Positions 45,159 to 54,114 of a stretch of 64,000 nt of DNA are shown in pieces. The notes beneath the pieces were generated by a model that worked only from the letters and a program-made list of their open reading frames with translations, made no database searches and was not told the DNA's origin. The stretch is from Acetobacteraceae bacterium (GTDB lineage Bacteria; Pseudomonadota; Alphaproteobacteria; Acetobacterales; Acetobacteraceae): assembly GCA_004843165.1 (NCBI GenBank), contig CP039459.1, forward strand, positions 1,358,501 to 1,422,500, written 5' to 3'. The translations under genes and the position numbers were made by a program. Every line of letters begins with the position of its first letter. Position 1 is the first letter of the stretch.

Positions 45159-46436
45159 TTATTGTAGGGCAGTTTTCCGTCTAAAGGCTAATAGTCCAAG
45201 AGAGCCAGCGATACCGCTAACACAGAGGATTGCTACGACAGTAAACATGATAGGCCATCCAAAATAATCTTTGATGATTCCCATACATGGGCCAACAATG
45301 AAGATGGTTGAATCTGTAAAGAGGGAGAATGCGGCATTTAAAATCCCTGTAGATTCGGGGCCGCCCATCTTTGTAGCCTCGGTTCCCAAAGCAGGGAAAA
45401 CAAGAGAAAACCCTGTCGCTGTTAGGGCCACACCAATCACGGTCGCTGCCTGTGTATGGAAAAGTGCCATAATGACAAAGGCAACAGCTTCCAAGGCGAG
45501 AGATCCCATGGCAATTTTGACACCGTGCCCTTTATCAATAGGGGCTGTACCACAAAGCCGTGTCGCAATGAAGCAGGCAGCAAAGATGCCAAAGGCAATA
45601 TTTAGGTTGTTCCAGCTATTTGCTTGATAGTAGAGGGCTAAAAAGGCATTGATGCTTCCAAATCCGAAAGAACCGGCAGCTAAACCCAAACCATAAGGCA
45701 ATACTTTCCCGATCGCCGTAAAAAGCGACATATTTCCTTGTCCGCCTTTTGTATTATTATGCAGAGGAGGAAGCGCTTTGTAGAAAGAAAGAATTAATAA
45801 TGCCATGGCCGCTAGGGCAAAGGAGGCGACACCAACAGGCAGGAGCCCAATAGCCGGAAGAATAGCAGCGCTTGGAGGTAAGTGCGCCATCCATTGTCCA
45901 ACGCCTACACCGATGGCGATACCCGCATAAGTGGTAACGCCATTCCAAGAAATCGCAACGGAAATATGACTTTGCCCAACACGCCGAATGTTCCATGCCG
46001 TAACAGGCGTTGCTGTCCAGCTTTCTGCCCATCCCATAAAGAGACGGCTGATAAGTGCAAGCCCAAGGATGGCATAACGCAATGTATCATTGTGAAGGCA
46101 GGCATCCACACCGGCATTGGCCGCCCAGAGGGCAGCAATCGCCATCAATATGCCTGAAGTTGCGCATGCTGTAAGACCAATACTCAAAATTCTTTTGGAG
46201 CCGTATTTGTCAACCAAAGAGCCGGCAAAAAGACGGGCAATGAAAGTGCCAAGATATTGCGTTGTGAGTGTGAATGCCGCAACAGCCGTGGAAAATCCAA
46301 GAGCTTCATGGACAAAGATCGCACCGATAACAGCATTAGGAAGACCGATAACGAAGTAAACAATTAAGTTAAATAACACGACCGGCATAACGGTCAGAGT
46401 TGGAGAGCGGGGAGGGGTGGGTGTTGAAACAGTCAT
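45159..46436 (-). CDS. MFS transporter (YhhS/YfcJ-like)
   Basis: A 425-residue, twelve-helix major facilitator. The loop-2/3 signature is ARLFAGSLVDKYGSKRIL and the cytoplasmic counterpart ISRLFMGWAESW is visible, with the two six-helix halves joined by a polar loop (LHNNTKGGQGN). General similarity is to the YhhS/YfcJ branch, whose members export small molecules; the substrate is unknown. It is divergent from the Nudix gene with 109 bp between starts. Confidence 0.85.
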   Translation of the reverse strand: MTVSTPTPPRSPTLTVMPVVLFNLIVYFVIGLPNAVIGAIFVHEALGFSTAVAAFTLTTQYLGTFIARLFAGSLVDKYGSKRILSIGLTACATSGILMAIAALWAANAGVDACLHNDTLRYAILGLALISRLFMGWAESWTATPVTAWNIRRVGQSHISVAISWNGVTTYAGIAIGVGVGQWMAHLPPSAAILPAIGLLPVGVASFALAAMALLILSFYKALPPLHNNTKGGQGNMSLFTAIGKVLPYGLGLAAGSFGFGSINAFLALYYQANSWNNLNIAFGIFAACFIATRLCGTAPIDKGHGVKIAMGSLALEAVAFVIMALFHTQAATVIGVALTATGFSLVFPALGTEATKMGGPESTGILNAAFSLFTDSTIFIVGPCMGIIKDYFGWPIMFTVVAILCVSGIAGSLGLLAFRRKTALQ

Positions 46437-46545
46437 AAGAAAAATATTTTTTCCGTTAATTGAGAAAAATCACTACTTTCTAAAAATCCTTCTAAAAATC
46501 TACACGAAATAGCGCATGAGAGAAACAGCAAAGAGATGAGACAAG

Positions 46546-47154
46546 ATGGAAAATTATAAAAAACCCCTATCGAGAGAGGAACTTTTCCGCAAAAGAGAGG
46601 CGGATGGTTACCAGTTACTTTCTACAAAATTGGCATATAAGAATCCTTGGTTACAGGTAACGGAAAAACGTTTTGTGGATCCGACAGGCAGAAAAGGTTT
46701 TTACGGTATTCTTGAACGGGATCAGTTCGCCGTGATTATCCCTCTCCATGCGGATGGGCGGATTACTTTTATTCGTCAATATCGCTATCCTGTTGCACAG
46801 ACACTTTTGGAGTTGCCAATGGGGATGTGGGAAGCCCGTCCGGATGCGGATATTTTGGATCTTGCACGTGGTGAATTGGAAGAGGAGACCGGTTTAAGAG
46901 CAAAAGAAATGCTTTTTGCAGGCTCCTTCTTCCAGGGGGCAGGCTATTCGGATCAACGTGGCAGTGTTTTTTTGGCAAAGGGGCTTATACAGGGGCAGCC
47001 GCACCGAGAGGCCAGTGAAAATGATATGTGCACTGTGGAGATTGAGGGACAAGAAATAAAAGGGATGATTGCGCGTGGTCAGTTTGAATGTATGGTAACG
47101 CTATCGGCATTGATGACGGCACATGCCCGTGGCTTGTTACCTTTCTGGAAATAA
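46546..47154 (+). CDS. NUDIX hydrolase (ADP-ribose pyrophosphatase-like)
   Basis: A 202-residue Nudix protein. The core reads FIRQYRYPVAQTLLELPMGMWE, then DLARGELEEETGL. The Nudix box is the variant form seen in a known alphaproteobacterial subgroup: the Arg of REUxEE is Gly, while the metal-binding Glu residues (ELEEE) stay. Members hydrolyse nucleoside diphosphate sugars such as ADP-ribose. It is followed by an MFS exporter 39 bp downstream on the same strand. Confidence 0.88.
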   Translation: MENYKKPLSREELFRKREADGYQLLSTKLAYKNPWLQVTEKRFVDPTGRKGFYGILERDQFAVIIPLHADGRITFIRQYRYPVAQTLLELPMGMWEARPDADILDLARGELEEETGLRAKEMLFAGSFFQGAGYSDQRGSVFLAKGLIQGQPHREASENDMCTVEIEGQEIKGMIARGQFECMVTLSALMTAHARGLLPFWK

Positions 47155-47193
47155 ATTATTGGGGAATCTTCGAAAGATTGGGGGGTGTGGTAA

Positions 47194-48471
47194 ATGCAGA
47201 AAATGCACCAAAAAGAATCTAGGCAATTAAGTACAATCTTTTTTGTACTCTTAATGGGAAGCTTTGTTGCGATTGCCCCCGTATCAACAGATATTTATCT
47301 ACCGGCACTGCCAGCGATGGAGACTGACCTTCACGCTGCTGCCGGAAGTGGCGCTTTGACCTTAAGCGCATGGGTCTTAGGTGTCGCTATTGGGCAATTG
47401 CTCGCAGGGCCTTTGATGGATCGTTTCGGTCGGCGCATGCCTTTGCTCGTGGGAACACTGATTTACGCCCTTGCTTCTATCGGGTGTGCGCTCTCGCCGA
47501 GTATGCCATTTTTATATTTTTTTCGTCTCATTGCAGCCTTTTTTGCAGCCTTTAGCCTTGTTGCGCCACAGGCCTGCATTCGGGATGTCGCAAAGGGAAA
47601 TGATGGCGCACGTTTACTTTCCCGTTTAGCTTTGGTTCAAGGGATTGTTCCTCTTTTAGCTCCTGCCATTGGCGGAATGATTTTAGAATATATGAGCTGG
47701 CGAGTTCTTTTTTGGGCGATGGCTTTTTACGGCTTTTTTTCTGCTACATTGGTTTACTGGGTACCTAAAAATACATCAAAAAATCATTTGGATTTCGAAA
47801 CAAAAAAAGAAAATATTTTTATCTCCTTCTTTCGAATGTACTGCAATGTGTGTCGGGATCGCTTCTTCCGTTATTACGGTATGATCTGGGTGCTACAGGG
47901 GATTTTCATCTTCTCTTATCTTTCGGCGGCACCGTCTATTTTTGAAAAAAGCTTTGGCTTAACCCCGACGCAATATGGCATTTTATTTGGGGCAACGGCT
48001 TTTATGATGATTTTAATGACACAAGTGAATGCTGTTCTTTTGAAGAAGTTTAGAACAGAGTTCTTGTTGCGTGCTTCAGGATTTATCGGCTTGTTTTTAG
48101 CTTGTGTCTTCTTAATAACGTCTTTTTTATCTTCTGATACTCTTTTACATGGTGCAATGGCGGATCGGCAGATTTGGTTTTTGCCGGTAGCGGGGACGTT
48201 GCTTTTTCTGCTCTGCGCTTTTGTGATGCTTGGGCCGAATGCCTGTGCGTGCGCATTATATAGTCAGGGGAAAACAGCGGGGACAGCGGCAAGCCTTGCA
48301 GGAAGCGGTCTTTATTTAATAGGGTTTTTATCAAGTTTACTCATGGGGTTTGCGCCGCAGGGGACAAGCGTTCCTTTGGCAATTATTTTCCTATTTGCGA
48401 TGGGGTTACAGCTTGCTTTTGCTTTGAAAGCTCCGAGCCTGCCACAAGAGGAGCATAAAGAGGCTTTGTAA
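47194..48471 (+). CDS. Bcr/CflA-family drug-resistance transporter
   Basis: A 425-residue MFS drug:H+ antiporter. The N-terminal STDIYLPALPAM is the Bcr/CflA hallmark, followed by GQLLAGPLMDRFGRR and PQACIRDVAKGNDGARL. Twelve helices can be read. It should export drugs or dipeptide-like compounds. The start ATG 47194 is preceded by a G-rich stretch. It ends 69 bp before apt. Confidence 0.9.
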   Translation: MQKMHQKESRQLSTIFFVLLMGSFVAIAPVSTDIYLPALPAMETDLHAAAGSGALTLSAWVLGVAIGQLLAGPLMDRFGRRMPLLVGTLIYALASIGCALSPSMPFLYFFRLIAAFFAAFSLVAPQACIRDVAKGNDGARLLSRLALVQGIVPLLAPAIGGMILEYMSWRVLFWAMAFYGFFSATLVYWVPKNTSKNHLDFETKKENIFISFFRMYCNVCRDRFFRYYGMIWVLQGIFIFSYLSAAPSIFEKSFGLTPTQYGILFGATAFMMILMTQVNAVLLKKFRTEFLLRASGFIGLFLACVFLITSFLSSDTLLHGAMADRQIWFLPVAGTLLFLLCAFVMLGPNACACALYSQGKTAGTAASLAGSGLYLIGFLSSLLMGFAPQGTSVPLAIIFLFAMGLQLAFALKAPSLPQEEHKEAL

Positions 48472-48540
48472 AAAATTCTATTTTGAACGCTTATCAAAAA
48501 GCGGCATGATATGTTATCTAAGGCGTTATTTTAAAAATAA

Positions 48541-49104
48541 ATGATGACTTGGAAGGCTATACCTATTCCTACTTCTTTTTCTTTTCCGGAATCCGTAGAT
48601 CTCCGTAAATATATTCGTGAAGTCCCCGATTTTCCTAAAAAGGGGATTAATTTCTATGATATTTCAACCCTTATTGCTAACCCAGATGCGTGGCAACTTG
48701 TCACAGCACGTCTGACAAAAATTACCTCTGCGTTAAAGCCGGATATTCTTGTTGGGATTGAGAGTCGTGGTTTTATTTGCGCCGCACCTGTAGCGCAGCG
48801 TATGGGGTTAGGATTCGTGATGATCCGTAAACCTGGAAAATTGCCGACTGAAACCATTTCTCAATCTTATGGACTCGAATATGGCAAGGATGAACTTCAT
48901 CTTCAGGTGGATGCGATTAAGCCCGGTCAGCGTGTCGTCATTATGGATGATCTGCTTGCAACAGGGGGAACATTGGAGGCCGCTTGCAGCCTTGTAGAAC
49001 AGGCTGGCGGCGTAGTAGCCGGGATTGTCGCTGTAATTGAGCTTGAGGCTTTGAAAGCACGTCAAAAATTTAAGGCACCTGTCTCGGTTCTTATAAAATA
49101 TTAA
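48541..49104 (+). CDS. apt: Adenine phosphoribosyltransferase
   Basis: A 187-residue salvage enzyme converting adenine and PRPP to AMP. Marks: YIREVPDFPKKGINFYDIS, GIESRGFICAAPVA, and the PRPP loop VIMDDLLATGGTLEAA. About 20 residues precede the usual start of homology; the first ATG pair (48541 and 48544) is used because no better start follows. Prs elsewhere in the window supplies the co-substrate. Confidence 0.95.
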   Translation: MMTWKAIPIPTSFSFPESVDLRKYIREVPDFPKKGINFYDISTLIANPDAWQLVTARLTKITSALKPDILVGIESRGFICAAPVAQRMGLGFVMIRKPGKLPTETISQSYGLEYGKDELHLQVDAIKPGQRVVIMDDLLATGGTLEAACSLVEQAGGVVAGIVAVIELEALKARQKFKAPVSVLIKY

Positions 49105-49166
49105 GCTGAATTGATCTGCTTTCCATTCTTTTTGCAGTCAGGAGAATATCCGTTTAGATTTAGCTT

Positions 49167-50501
49167 ATGGTTCATTCGCGTCGATTTTCTCCATTTCTTA
49201 TCTTCACATTGGCAGGGCTTGTTGGCGGAGCCCTTGCAGGGACTTTGGTCAGCGCAACATTTTTTTTTGCGATGGCACGGTATCGGCATACGGGACAGGG
49301 TGGTTTTACTTATGTCCACCGTATAATGCCAACGCCTGTTTCTGAACCTTTGGTCAGTACCGTGCAATCAAGCGCTGGGCAGGTGTCAAATAAACCTTAT
49401 TATCCTCGTATTGGGGAACCATCGCTCTCTTTGGCACGCCCTTTTAGCTTTGCTCCACTCGTGCATAAGGTCATTCCCGCAGTCGTCAATATTTCTGTGA
49501 TTTCACCGCCGGATGAACTTCCTTCCGAAGAACAAAATGTTGAGGAGGAGGGAGAAAATCTTGAAGAGAATGCGGTAAGTGCATCAGAATTATCTTCGAC
49601 GCATCCTGCAAAAAACACCTCGGATGATGATAGTGGCATGGGTTCAGGGTTTATTATTGATTCTTCTGGTGTGATTGTCACAAATGCCCATGTGATTGGG
49701 GATGGACATCATGTGGTGGTGGCACTGGCAGATGGCCACGTTCTGCCCGGTAAATTGCTAGGGAGTGATCCCTTAACCGACATTGCTGTCTTAAAGATTG
49801 AGAGTACATTTCCGCTTCCTTCGGTAAAATGGGGAAATAGCGCTCTTGTTGATATTGGAGATTGGGTTTTGGCAGCCGGAAACCCTTTTGGTTTTGGATC
49901 TTCTGTCACTGCGGGCATTATTTCTGCCATTGGACGTGACCTCGGTCTAGGGGCTTTGGATAATTATATTCAAATTGATGCTCCGATTAACCCCGGAAAT
50001 TCAGGAGGGCCTGCTTTTAATATCCGTGGAGAGGTCATCGCCGTCAATGCCGCCATTGCAACGCCGGGTGAGGGGTCGGTCGGGATCGGTTTTGGGGTGC
50101 CCAGTGAATTGGTGCAACCTGTTGTGAAGCAGATTCTAAAAACAGGGCATGTGGATCATGGCTGGATTGGGGTGACAATAGAGGATTCCACCACCCCTTT
50201 AAGAATTATCAAGGTTGATTATAACGGCCCTGCTTGGAAAGCCGGCTTACGGGCCGGAGATCAATTATTGCAGCTTGATGGGGTAAGTGTTCAGAGTTCA
50301 CGTGCTTTATTTAGAAGTATCGGTGTCTCTGAGCCGGGCAGTGTGTTTGCTTTCACGATTCGTCGGGATGGAGAGCAAAAACGCATTCCTGTACGTCTTG
50401 GCGGCGCTTCGCCAGAGGATATTGTTGCACAATCGTTAGCGGTAAATAATATGGCTGTTGGGGACGGCAATACCGCCCCCACGACAATGTATTCAGGGTA
50501 A
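49167..50501 (+). CDS. HtrA/Deg-type serine protease
   Basis: A 444-residue trypsin-like periplasmic protease. An N-terminal membrane anchor (about 8-36) is followed by a long acidic, disordered insert (about 113-157, Glu-rich). The triad is H175 (NAHVIGDG), D205 (DPLTDIAVLK) and S279 (NPGNSGGPAFN). One PDZ domain follows (about 325-420, GWIGVTIEDS, AGLRAGDQLLQL). With an anchor and a single PDZ, it resembles DegS more than DegP, and an envelope-stress role is likely. Confidence 0.92.
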   Translation: MVHSRRFSPFLIFTLAGLVGGALAGTLVSATFFFAMARYRHTGQGGFTYVHRIMPTPVSEPLVSTVQSSAGQVSNKPYYPRIGEPSLSLARPFSFAPLVHKVIPAVVNISVISPPDELPSEEQNVEEEGENLEENAVSASELSSTHPAKNTSDDDSGMGSGFIIDSSGVIVTNAHVIGDGHHVVVALADGHVLPGKLLGSDPLTDIAVLKIESTFPLPSVKWGNSALVDIGDWVLAAGNPFGFGSSVTAGIISAIGRDLGLGALDNYIQIDAPINPGNSGGPAFNIRGEVIAVNAAIATPGEGSVGIGFGVPSELVQPVVKQILKTGHVDHGWIGVTIEDSTTPLRIIKVDYNGPAWKAGLRAGDQLLQLDGVSVQSSRALFRSIGVSEPGSVFAFTIRRDGEQKRIPVRLGGASPEDIVAQSLAVNNMAVGDGNTAPTTMYSG

Positions 50502-50540
50502 AAATTTAAAGAGATTTTTATTCTCTTTGATTATGCTAAA

Positions 50541-50726
50541 TCAGCGCCCTGCATTTTTGATTTTTTGATCTGTATCATATTGGCTGAGGGCATAAACAGC
50601 CCAGATTGCAGCAGGAAGCCAGCCAATTAATGTGACTTGTAGAACGAGGCAAAAGAGACCCGATAAAGGCCGACCAATCGTAAAAAAAGAAAGCCAAGGG
50701 ATAAGAAGTGCAATGAGAAAGCGCAT
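50541..50726 (-). CDS. YqaE/Pmp3-family small membrane protein
   Basis: 61 residues in two hydrophobic helices (FLIALLIPWLSFFTIG and LFCLVLQVTLIGWLPAAIWAVY split by GRPLSG), then a polar tail YDTDQKIKNAG. This matches the Pmp3/YqaE family of stress-linked proteolipids. It follows the SIMPL gene across a strong hairpin. Confidence 0.85.
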   Translation of the reverse strand: MRFLIALLIPWLSFFTIGRPLSGLFCLVLQVTLIGWLPAAIWAVYALSQYDTDQKIKNAGR

Positions 50727-50750
50727 GATAATGTTCCATTTAAGAGAAGG

Positions 50751-50773
50751 GGTGGAGATTTAGAATCTCCACC
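50751..50773 (-). terminator. Hairpin between SIMPL gene and Pmp3-like gene
   Basis: A perfect 10-bp stem GGTGGAGATT / AATCTCCACC with a TAG loop. The minus-strand tail is CCTTCTCTT, so termination may be incomplete; the stem overlaps nothing coding. Confidence 0.6.
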
Positions 50774-50781
50774 TTATTTAT

Positions 50782-51579
50782 TTAGTGTTTTGTTTGGCCT
50801 AAAATCGCAACAACATTGGCTGTTGCAGAAATTTTTAGCTCATGGGCACTGGACTGCGGCGGCATTTTCTCTGCCATACGGTTTGATGCACTCATGAGCA
50901 TGGCACGTGGTGCCGGTCCTTGAAAATAAGGTTGGTCAATACTTACGGAATCAAGGGAGATAAATTTTAATCCTAGAGGTTTTGCAGCGTTTTCTGCTTC
51001 AGGAATAACAGAGGCAAGCGCATTGTGAATAGCACGGTCTGTTGTCGCTTTTTTGGTGGCCTCATCCAATGTCCATTCAATTTCATTGAGGCTTAGACCA
51101 AGTTTTTGCAACTCTCCACCGATGTGTAAAAGCTCTTCTGCCTGCTTTGGCTTGTCTGCACGGATTGGTGCTTTAAGAAGAATATCTTGGCTGGCGCTCC
51201 AAGCGGAGGATTTAGATTCAGACCCTGTTTGGTTGACAGAATAATCATCTGTTTGAACCTCAAGGCTGGCAATATTTTGATGTCCCTGATTGGCACTGCT
51301 GAGAGCGTGTGAAATAATTTGGTTGAGCTCGGCCTGGGCTTTTGCAGGTGTTGAGGCAGAATGTTCTGCTCTTAGGTGTAAAATAAGCAGGTTGGGCTGA
51401 ACATGAAGTTGCGCCTCTGTATGGAAAGAAAGGCGTGTTTCTTTTGTCCCTTTAGAAATTTCTAAATTGCCTGAATGAGAAAGCGTGGCATAACTTTTCA
51501 GAGGAGAGCAAAAAGCAACTGCAGCAGAGAGCGCACAGAGGCCTGAAAAAGAGAGGTAGCGTTTTTTATAGGAAGACAT
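50782..51579 (-). CDS. SIMPL-domain (DUF541) periplasmic protein
   Basis: A 265-residue exported protein with a signal peptide (KKRYLSFSGLCALSAAVAF, cleavage near SYA). The body is the SIMPL fold, with the usual opening EAQLHVQPNLLILHLRAEHSA and the repeated pattern ALSSANQGHQNIASLEVQT, ending near ISATANVVAIL. Members are periplasmic or outer-membrane associated and linked to oxidative stress, but their chemistry is unknown. Confidence 0.85.
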   Translation of the reverse strand: MSSYKKRYLSFSGLCALSAAVAFCSPLKSYATLSHSGNLEISKGTKETRLSFHTEAQLHVQPNLLILHLRAEHSASTPAKAQAELNQIISHALSSANQGHQNIASLEVQTDDYSVNQTGSESKSSAWSASQDILLKAPIRADKPKQAEELLHIGGELQKLGLSLNEIEWTLDEATKKATTDRAIHNALASVIPEAENAAKPLGLKFISLDSVSIDQPYFQGPAPRAMLMSASNRMAEKMPPQSSAHELKISATANVVAILGQTKH

Positions 51580-51785
51580 CTAGAATACTCCAAAAGGGTA
51601 AGAAATCTATTTTTCTCAATTTTTCCTAACTATCTTTTCCTTTACCTTCAAGGCTAGGGCTGGGAAAATATCCGGAAAGATCGTTTGCCAAAAAGAAAAC
51701 TTGAAGTCTTGACTTTAATCAGACAAAAGAAAAGAAGCTGATTCCGAGGATAAAAATCGTATCAAGACAGCTAAAGGGTAAAGAA

Positions 51786-52631
51786 ATGAAAGAGATAAGA
51801 CAGGCATCATTTTATGTTTCAGCGCTAACTGCTGCCGCTGTTTGCCTTTCTGCACATTATGCAATGGCACAGGCCAATCCGAAAGCTGATCCTAGCCCGT
51901 TACCGGGTAAGGGGAATGCAGAGCTTGAGCAAATTTCTGCCCCCGTATCTCCAAAAAATCAGGAAGATGGGTCAAAAGAGAATCCGCAGTCTTTAACAAA
52001 AGAGACTTTGGAAAATCAGGCAAAGCAGATTGAGGCGCAAAAAGATTCTCCCAATCAGTCGGATTATTCTTTGGTTGTTTATCCTCAGGTAAGTTGGAAA
52101 GCGCCCGAAGGATCGCAACCGGGCTGGCAGTCTTACTATTTACAAGTTCGTTTTATCCTCAAAGGCGGTTTAAGTCATCGGATGAGTGATGTTGCCTCTT
52201 TATCTATTGATGCTTTTGAATCAGGGCGTGAGGGAAATACCAAAGATAGAGAAATAACTTCTCTTGAAGCACTCAATGCTATTTTTACGGATGAGGGCAC
52301 AACAGGCAAAGCGCATGTGAACCAAAATGGTTTGACAAATATTTTCCTTACCTCAAAAGGAGAGGTTTTTGTCAAGCGCAGCTCTTTATGTTCCTATACA
52401 ATGCCACTCGCCCATTATGCGACAACAGCGAACCAGATGAAATTGATTTTTCTGCCAGCCGTTAAATTGTCAGAACGTTGCGGTGATGTGCCAATGGGAA
52501 TGGAGCTTAATATTATTTCGGGTCAGCATGAGGAATTATTACAGAAATTATATTGTGATGATTTCCCAAAAGCCTCTTATTGCAGTCCCAGCGCCGATCA
52601 CTGGACAATTCCGGAATTTAAAGAGTCCTGA
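51786..52631 (+). CDS. Secreted hypothetical protein
   Basis: 281 residues with a signal peptide ending AHYAMAQA (about residue 30). A long low-complexity, Gln/Pro/Glu-rich segment follows (about 31-95), then a folded part with SLVVYPQVSWKAPEGSQPGW and four Cys (SSLCSY, SERCGD, LYCDDF, SYCSPS) that could form two disulfides. No family recognised. AAAGGG lies upstream of the ATG. It stands alone before purA. Confidence 0.65.
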   Translation: MKEIRQASFYVSALTAAAVCLSAHYAMAQANPKADPSPLPGKGNAELEQISAPVSPKNQEDGSKENPQSLTKETLENQAKQIEAQKDSPNQSDYSLVVYPQVSWKAPEGSQPGWQSYYLQVRFILKGGLSHRMSDVASLSIDAFESGREGNTKDREITSLEALNAIFTDEGTTGKAHVNQNGLTNIFLTSKGEVFVKRSSLCSYTMPLAHYATTANQMKLIFLPAVKLSERCGDVPMGMELNIISGQHEELLQKLYCDDFPKASYCSPSADHWTIPEFKES

Positions 52632-52723
52632 ACTTCCGTTTATTTGAAGAAAGAGTGAATTATGCTAGTTTTTTTCTCTCTCTGTAAAACTTTAAATTTT
52701 TAAAATTCTAGAAAGATTATTTT

Positions 52724-54037
52724 ATGTCTAAGCCACTTTCCTCTAAAAACATCACCGTTATTGGGTTGCAGTGGGGAGATGAGGGAAAAGGAAAAATTGT
52801 TGATTGGGTTGCAGATCGTGCAGATGCTGTAATTCGGTTCCAAGGTGGGCATAATGCAGGCCATACATTGGTTGTCGGCGATAAAATTTATAAGCTTTCT
52901 CTTTTGCCTTCTGGCATTGTTCAAGGAAAAGTGAGTGTCATTGGCAATGGCGTTGTGGTGGATCCAAAGGCACTTTTAGAAGAAATTGCACGGATTGAAG
53001 CCCAAGGGGTGAAAATTACGCCGGATAATCTTTGGATTTCAGAAACAGCCCCTTTGATTTTGCCTTTTCATGGTGCGATTGACCGTGCCAAAGAAATTGC
53101 GAAGGGTAATAATAAAATCGGAACGACTGGGCGTGGTATTGGTCCTGCCTATGAGGATAAGGTTGGGCGTCGTGCTTTGCGTCTTGCAGATCTTTTCGAT
53201 CCTGAAACGGTGAATGAGAAATTAGACGATCTTCTTTTTCATCATAATGCCTTGCTCAAAGGTTTGGGCGCAGAGACTTTTACGAAAGAAGAAATTTTAG
53301 AATTTATTGCAGAAATTGCACCTAAAGTTCTTCCTTTTGCAAAACAAACAGGCGAATTGTTGGCAAAAATGATAGAGGAAGGGCGCAGTCTGCTTTTTGA
53401 AGGTGCACAGGCGGTTATGCTGGATGTCGATCACGGCACCTATCCTTTTGTGACCAGTTCAAACACTGTTTCCTCTAATGTCGGTACAGGAGCGGGTCTT
53501 GGGGCAAAAGCATCAGGTTTCGTTGTCGGGGTTGCAAAAGCTTATACAACCCGTGTTGGCTCAGGCCCTTTCCCAACAGAATTATTTGATAAAACAGGCG
53601 AGATCATTGCAGAGCGTGGTCATGAATTTGGCACCGTCACAGGGCGTCCACGTCGTTGCGGTTGGTTTGATGCTGTGATGATGCGCTATGCGGTGCGTGC
53701 AGGTGGGGCGGATGTGATTGCGCTGACAAAGCTTGATATTTTAGATGAGCTACCTGAAATCGCTATTGCTATCGGTTATGAATTAGATGGCAAGCGTTTG
53801 GATACGCTACCTTCAGGGATGAAGGATCAGGAAAGATTAAAGCCCGTTTACGAATATCATGAAGGCTGGCAGGAAAGCACCAAGGGTATTACCGAATGGG
53901 CTAATTTGCCTGAGAAAGCCCGTCGTTACCTTGCACGTCTTGAAGAACTCACAGGCACAAAAATCGCTTGTGTTTCTACAGGGCCGGAACGTAACGAGAT
54001 TATTTTTGCAGACGGTTTTGCTAAACTTTTAGGCTGA
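52724..54037 (+). CDS. purA: Adenylosuccinate synthetase
   Basis: A 437-residue enzyme joining IMP and aspartate with GTP, the first step from IMP to AMP. Marks: [58 protein letters not shown] and [13 protein letters not shown]. Full length and intact. A good terminator follows. Confidence 0.97.
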   Translation: MSKPLSSKNITVIGLQWGDEGKGKIVDWVADRADAVIRFQGGHNAGHTLVVGDKIYKLSLLPSGIVQGKVSVIGNGVVVDPKALLEEIARIEAQGVKITPDNLWISETAPLILPFHGAIDRAKEIAKGNNKIGTTGRGIGPAYEDKVGRRALRLADLFDPETVNEKLDDLLFHHNALLKGLGAETFTKEEILEFIAEIAPKVLPFAKQTGELLAKMIEEGRSLLFEGAQAVMLDVDHGTYPFVTSSNTVSSNVGTGAGLGAKASGFVVGVAKAYTTRVGSGPFPTELFDKTGEIIAERGHEFGTVTGRPRRCGWFDAVMMRYAVRAGGADVIALTKLDILDELPEIAIAIGYELDGKRLDTLPSGMKDQERLKPVYEYHEGWQESTKGITEWANLPEKARRYLARLEELTGTKIACVSTGPERNEIIFADGFAKLLG

Positions 54038-54055
54038 TTATTCTGCTCATGTATG

Positions 54056-54094
54056 AAAAACGCCGATTCCTTATGGGAAGTCGGCGTTTTTTGT
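54056..54094 (+). terminator. Terminator between purA and ftsY
   Basis: AAAACGCCGA pairs with TCGGCGTTTT, with the TTCC/GGGA extension around TTAT. A5 lies to the left and T6 to the right, so it can stop both converging genes. Confidence 0.9.
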
Positions 54095-54114
54095 TTCTAT
54101 TCTTTCCAGAATAT

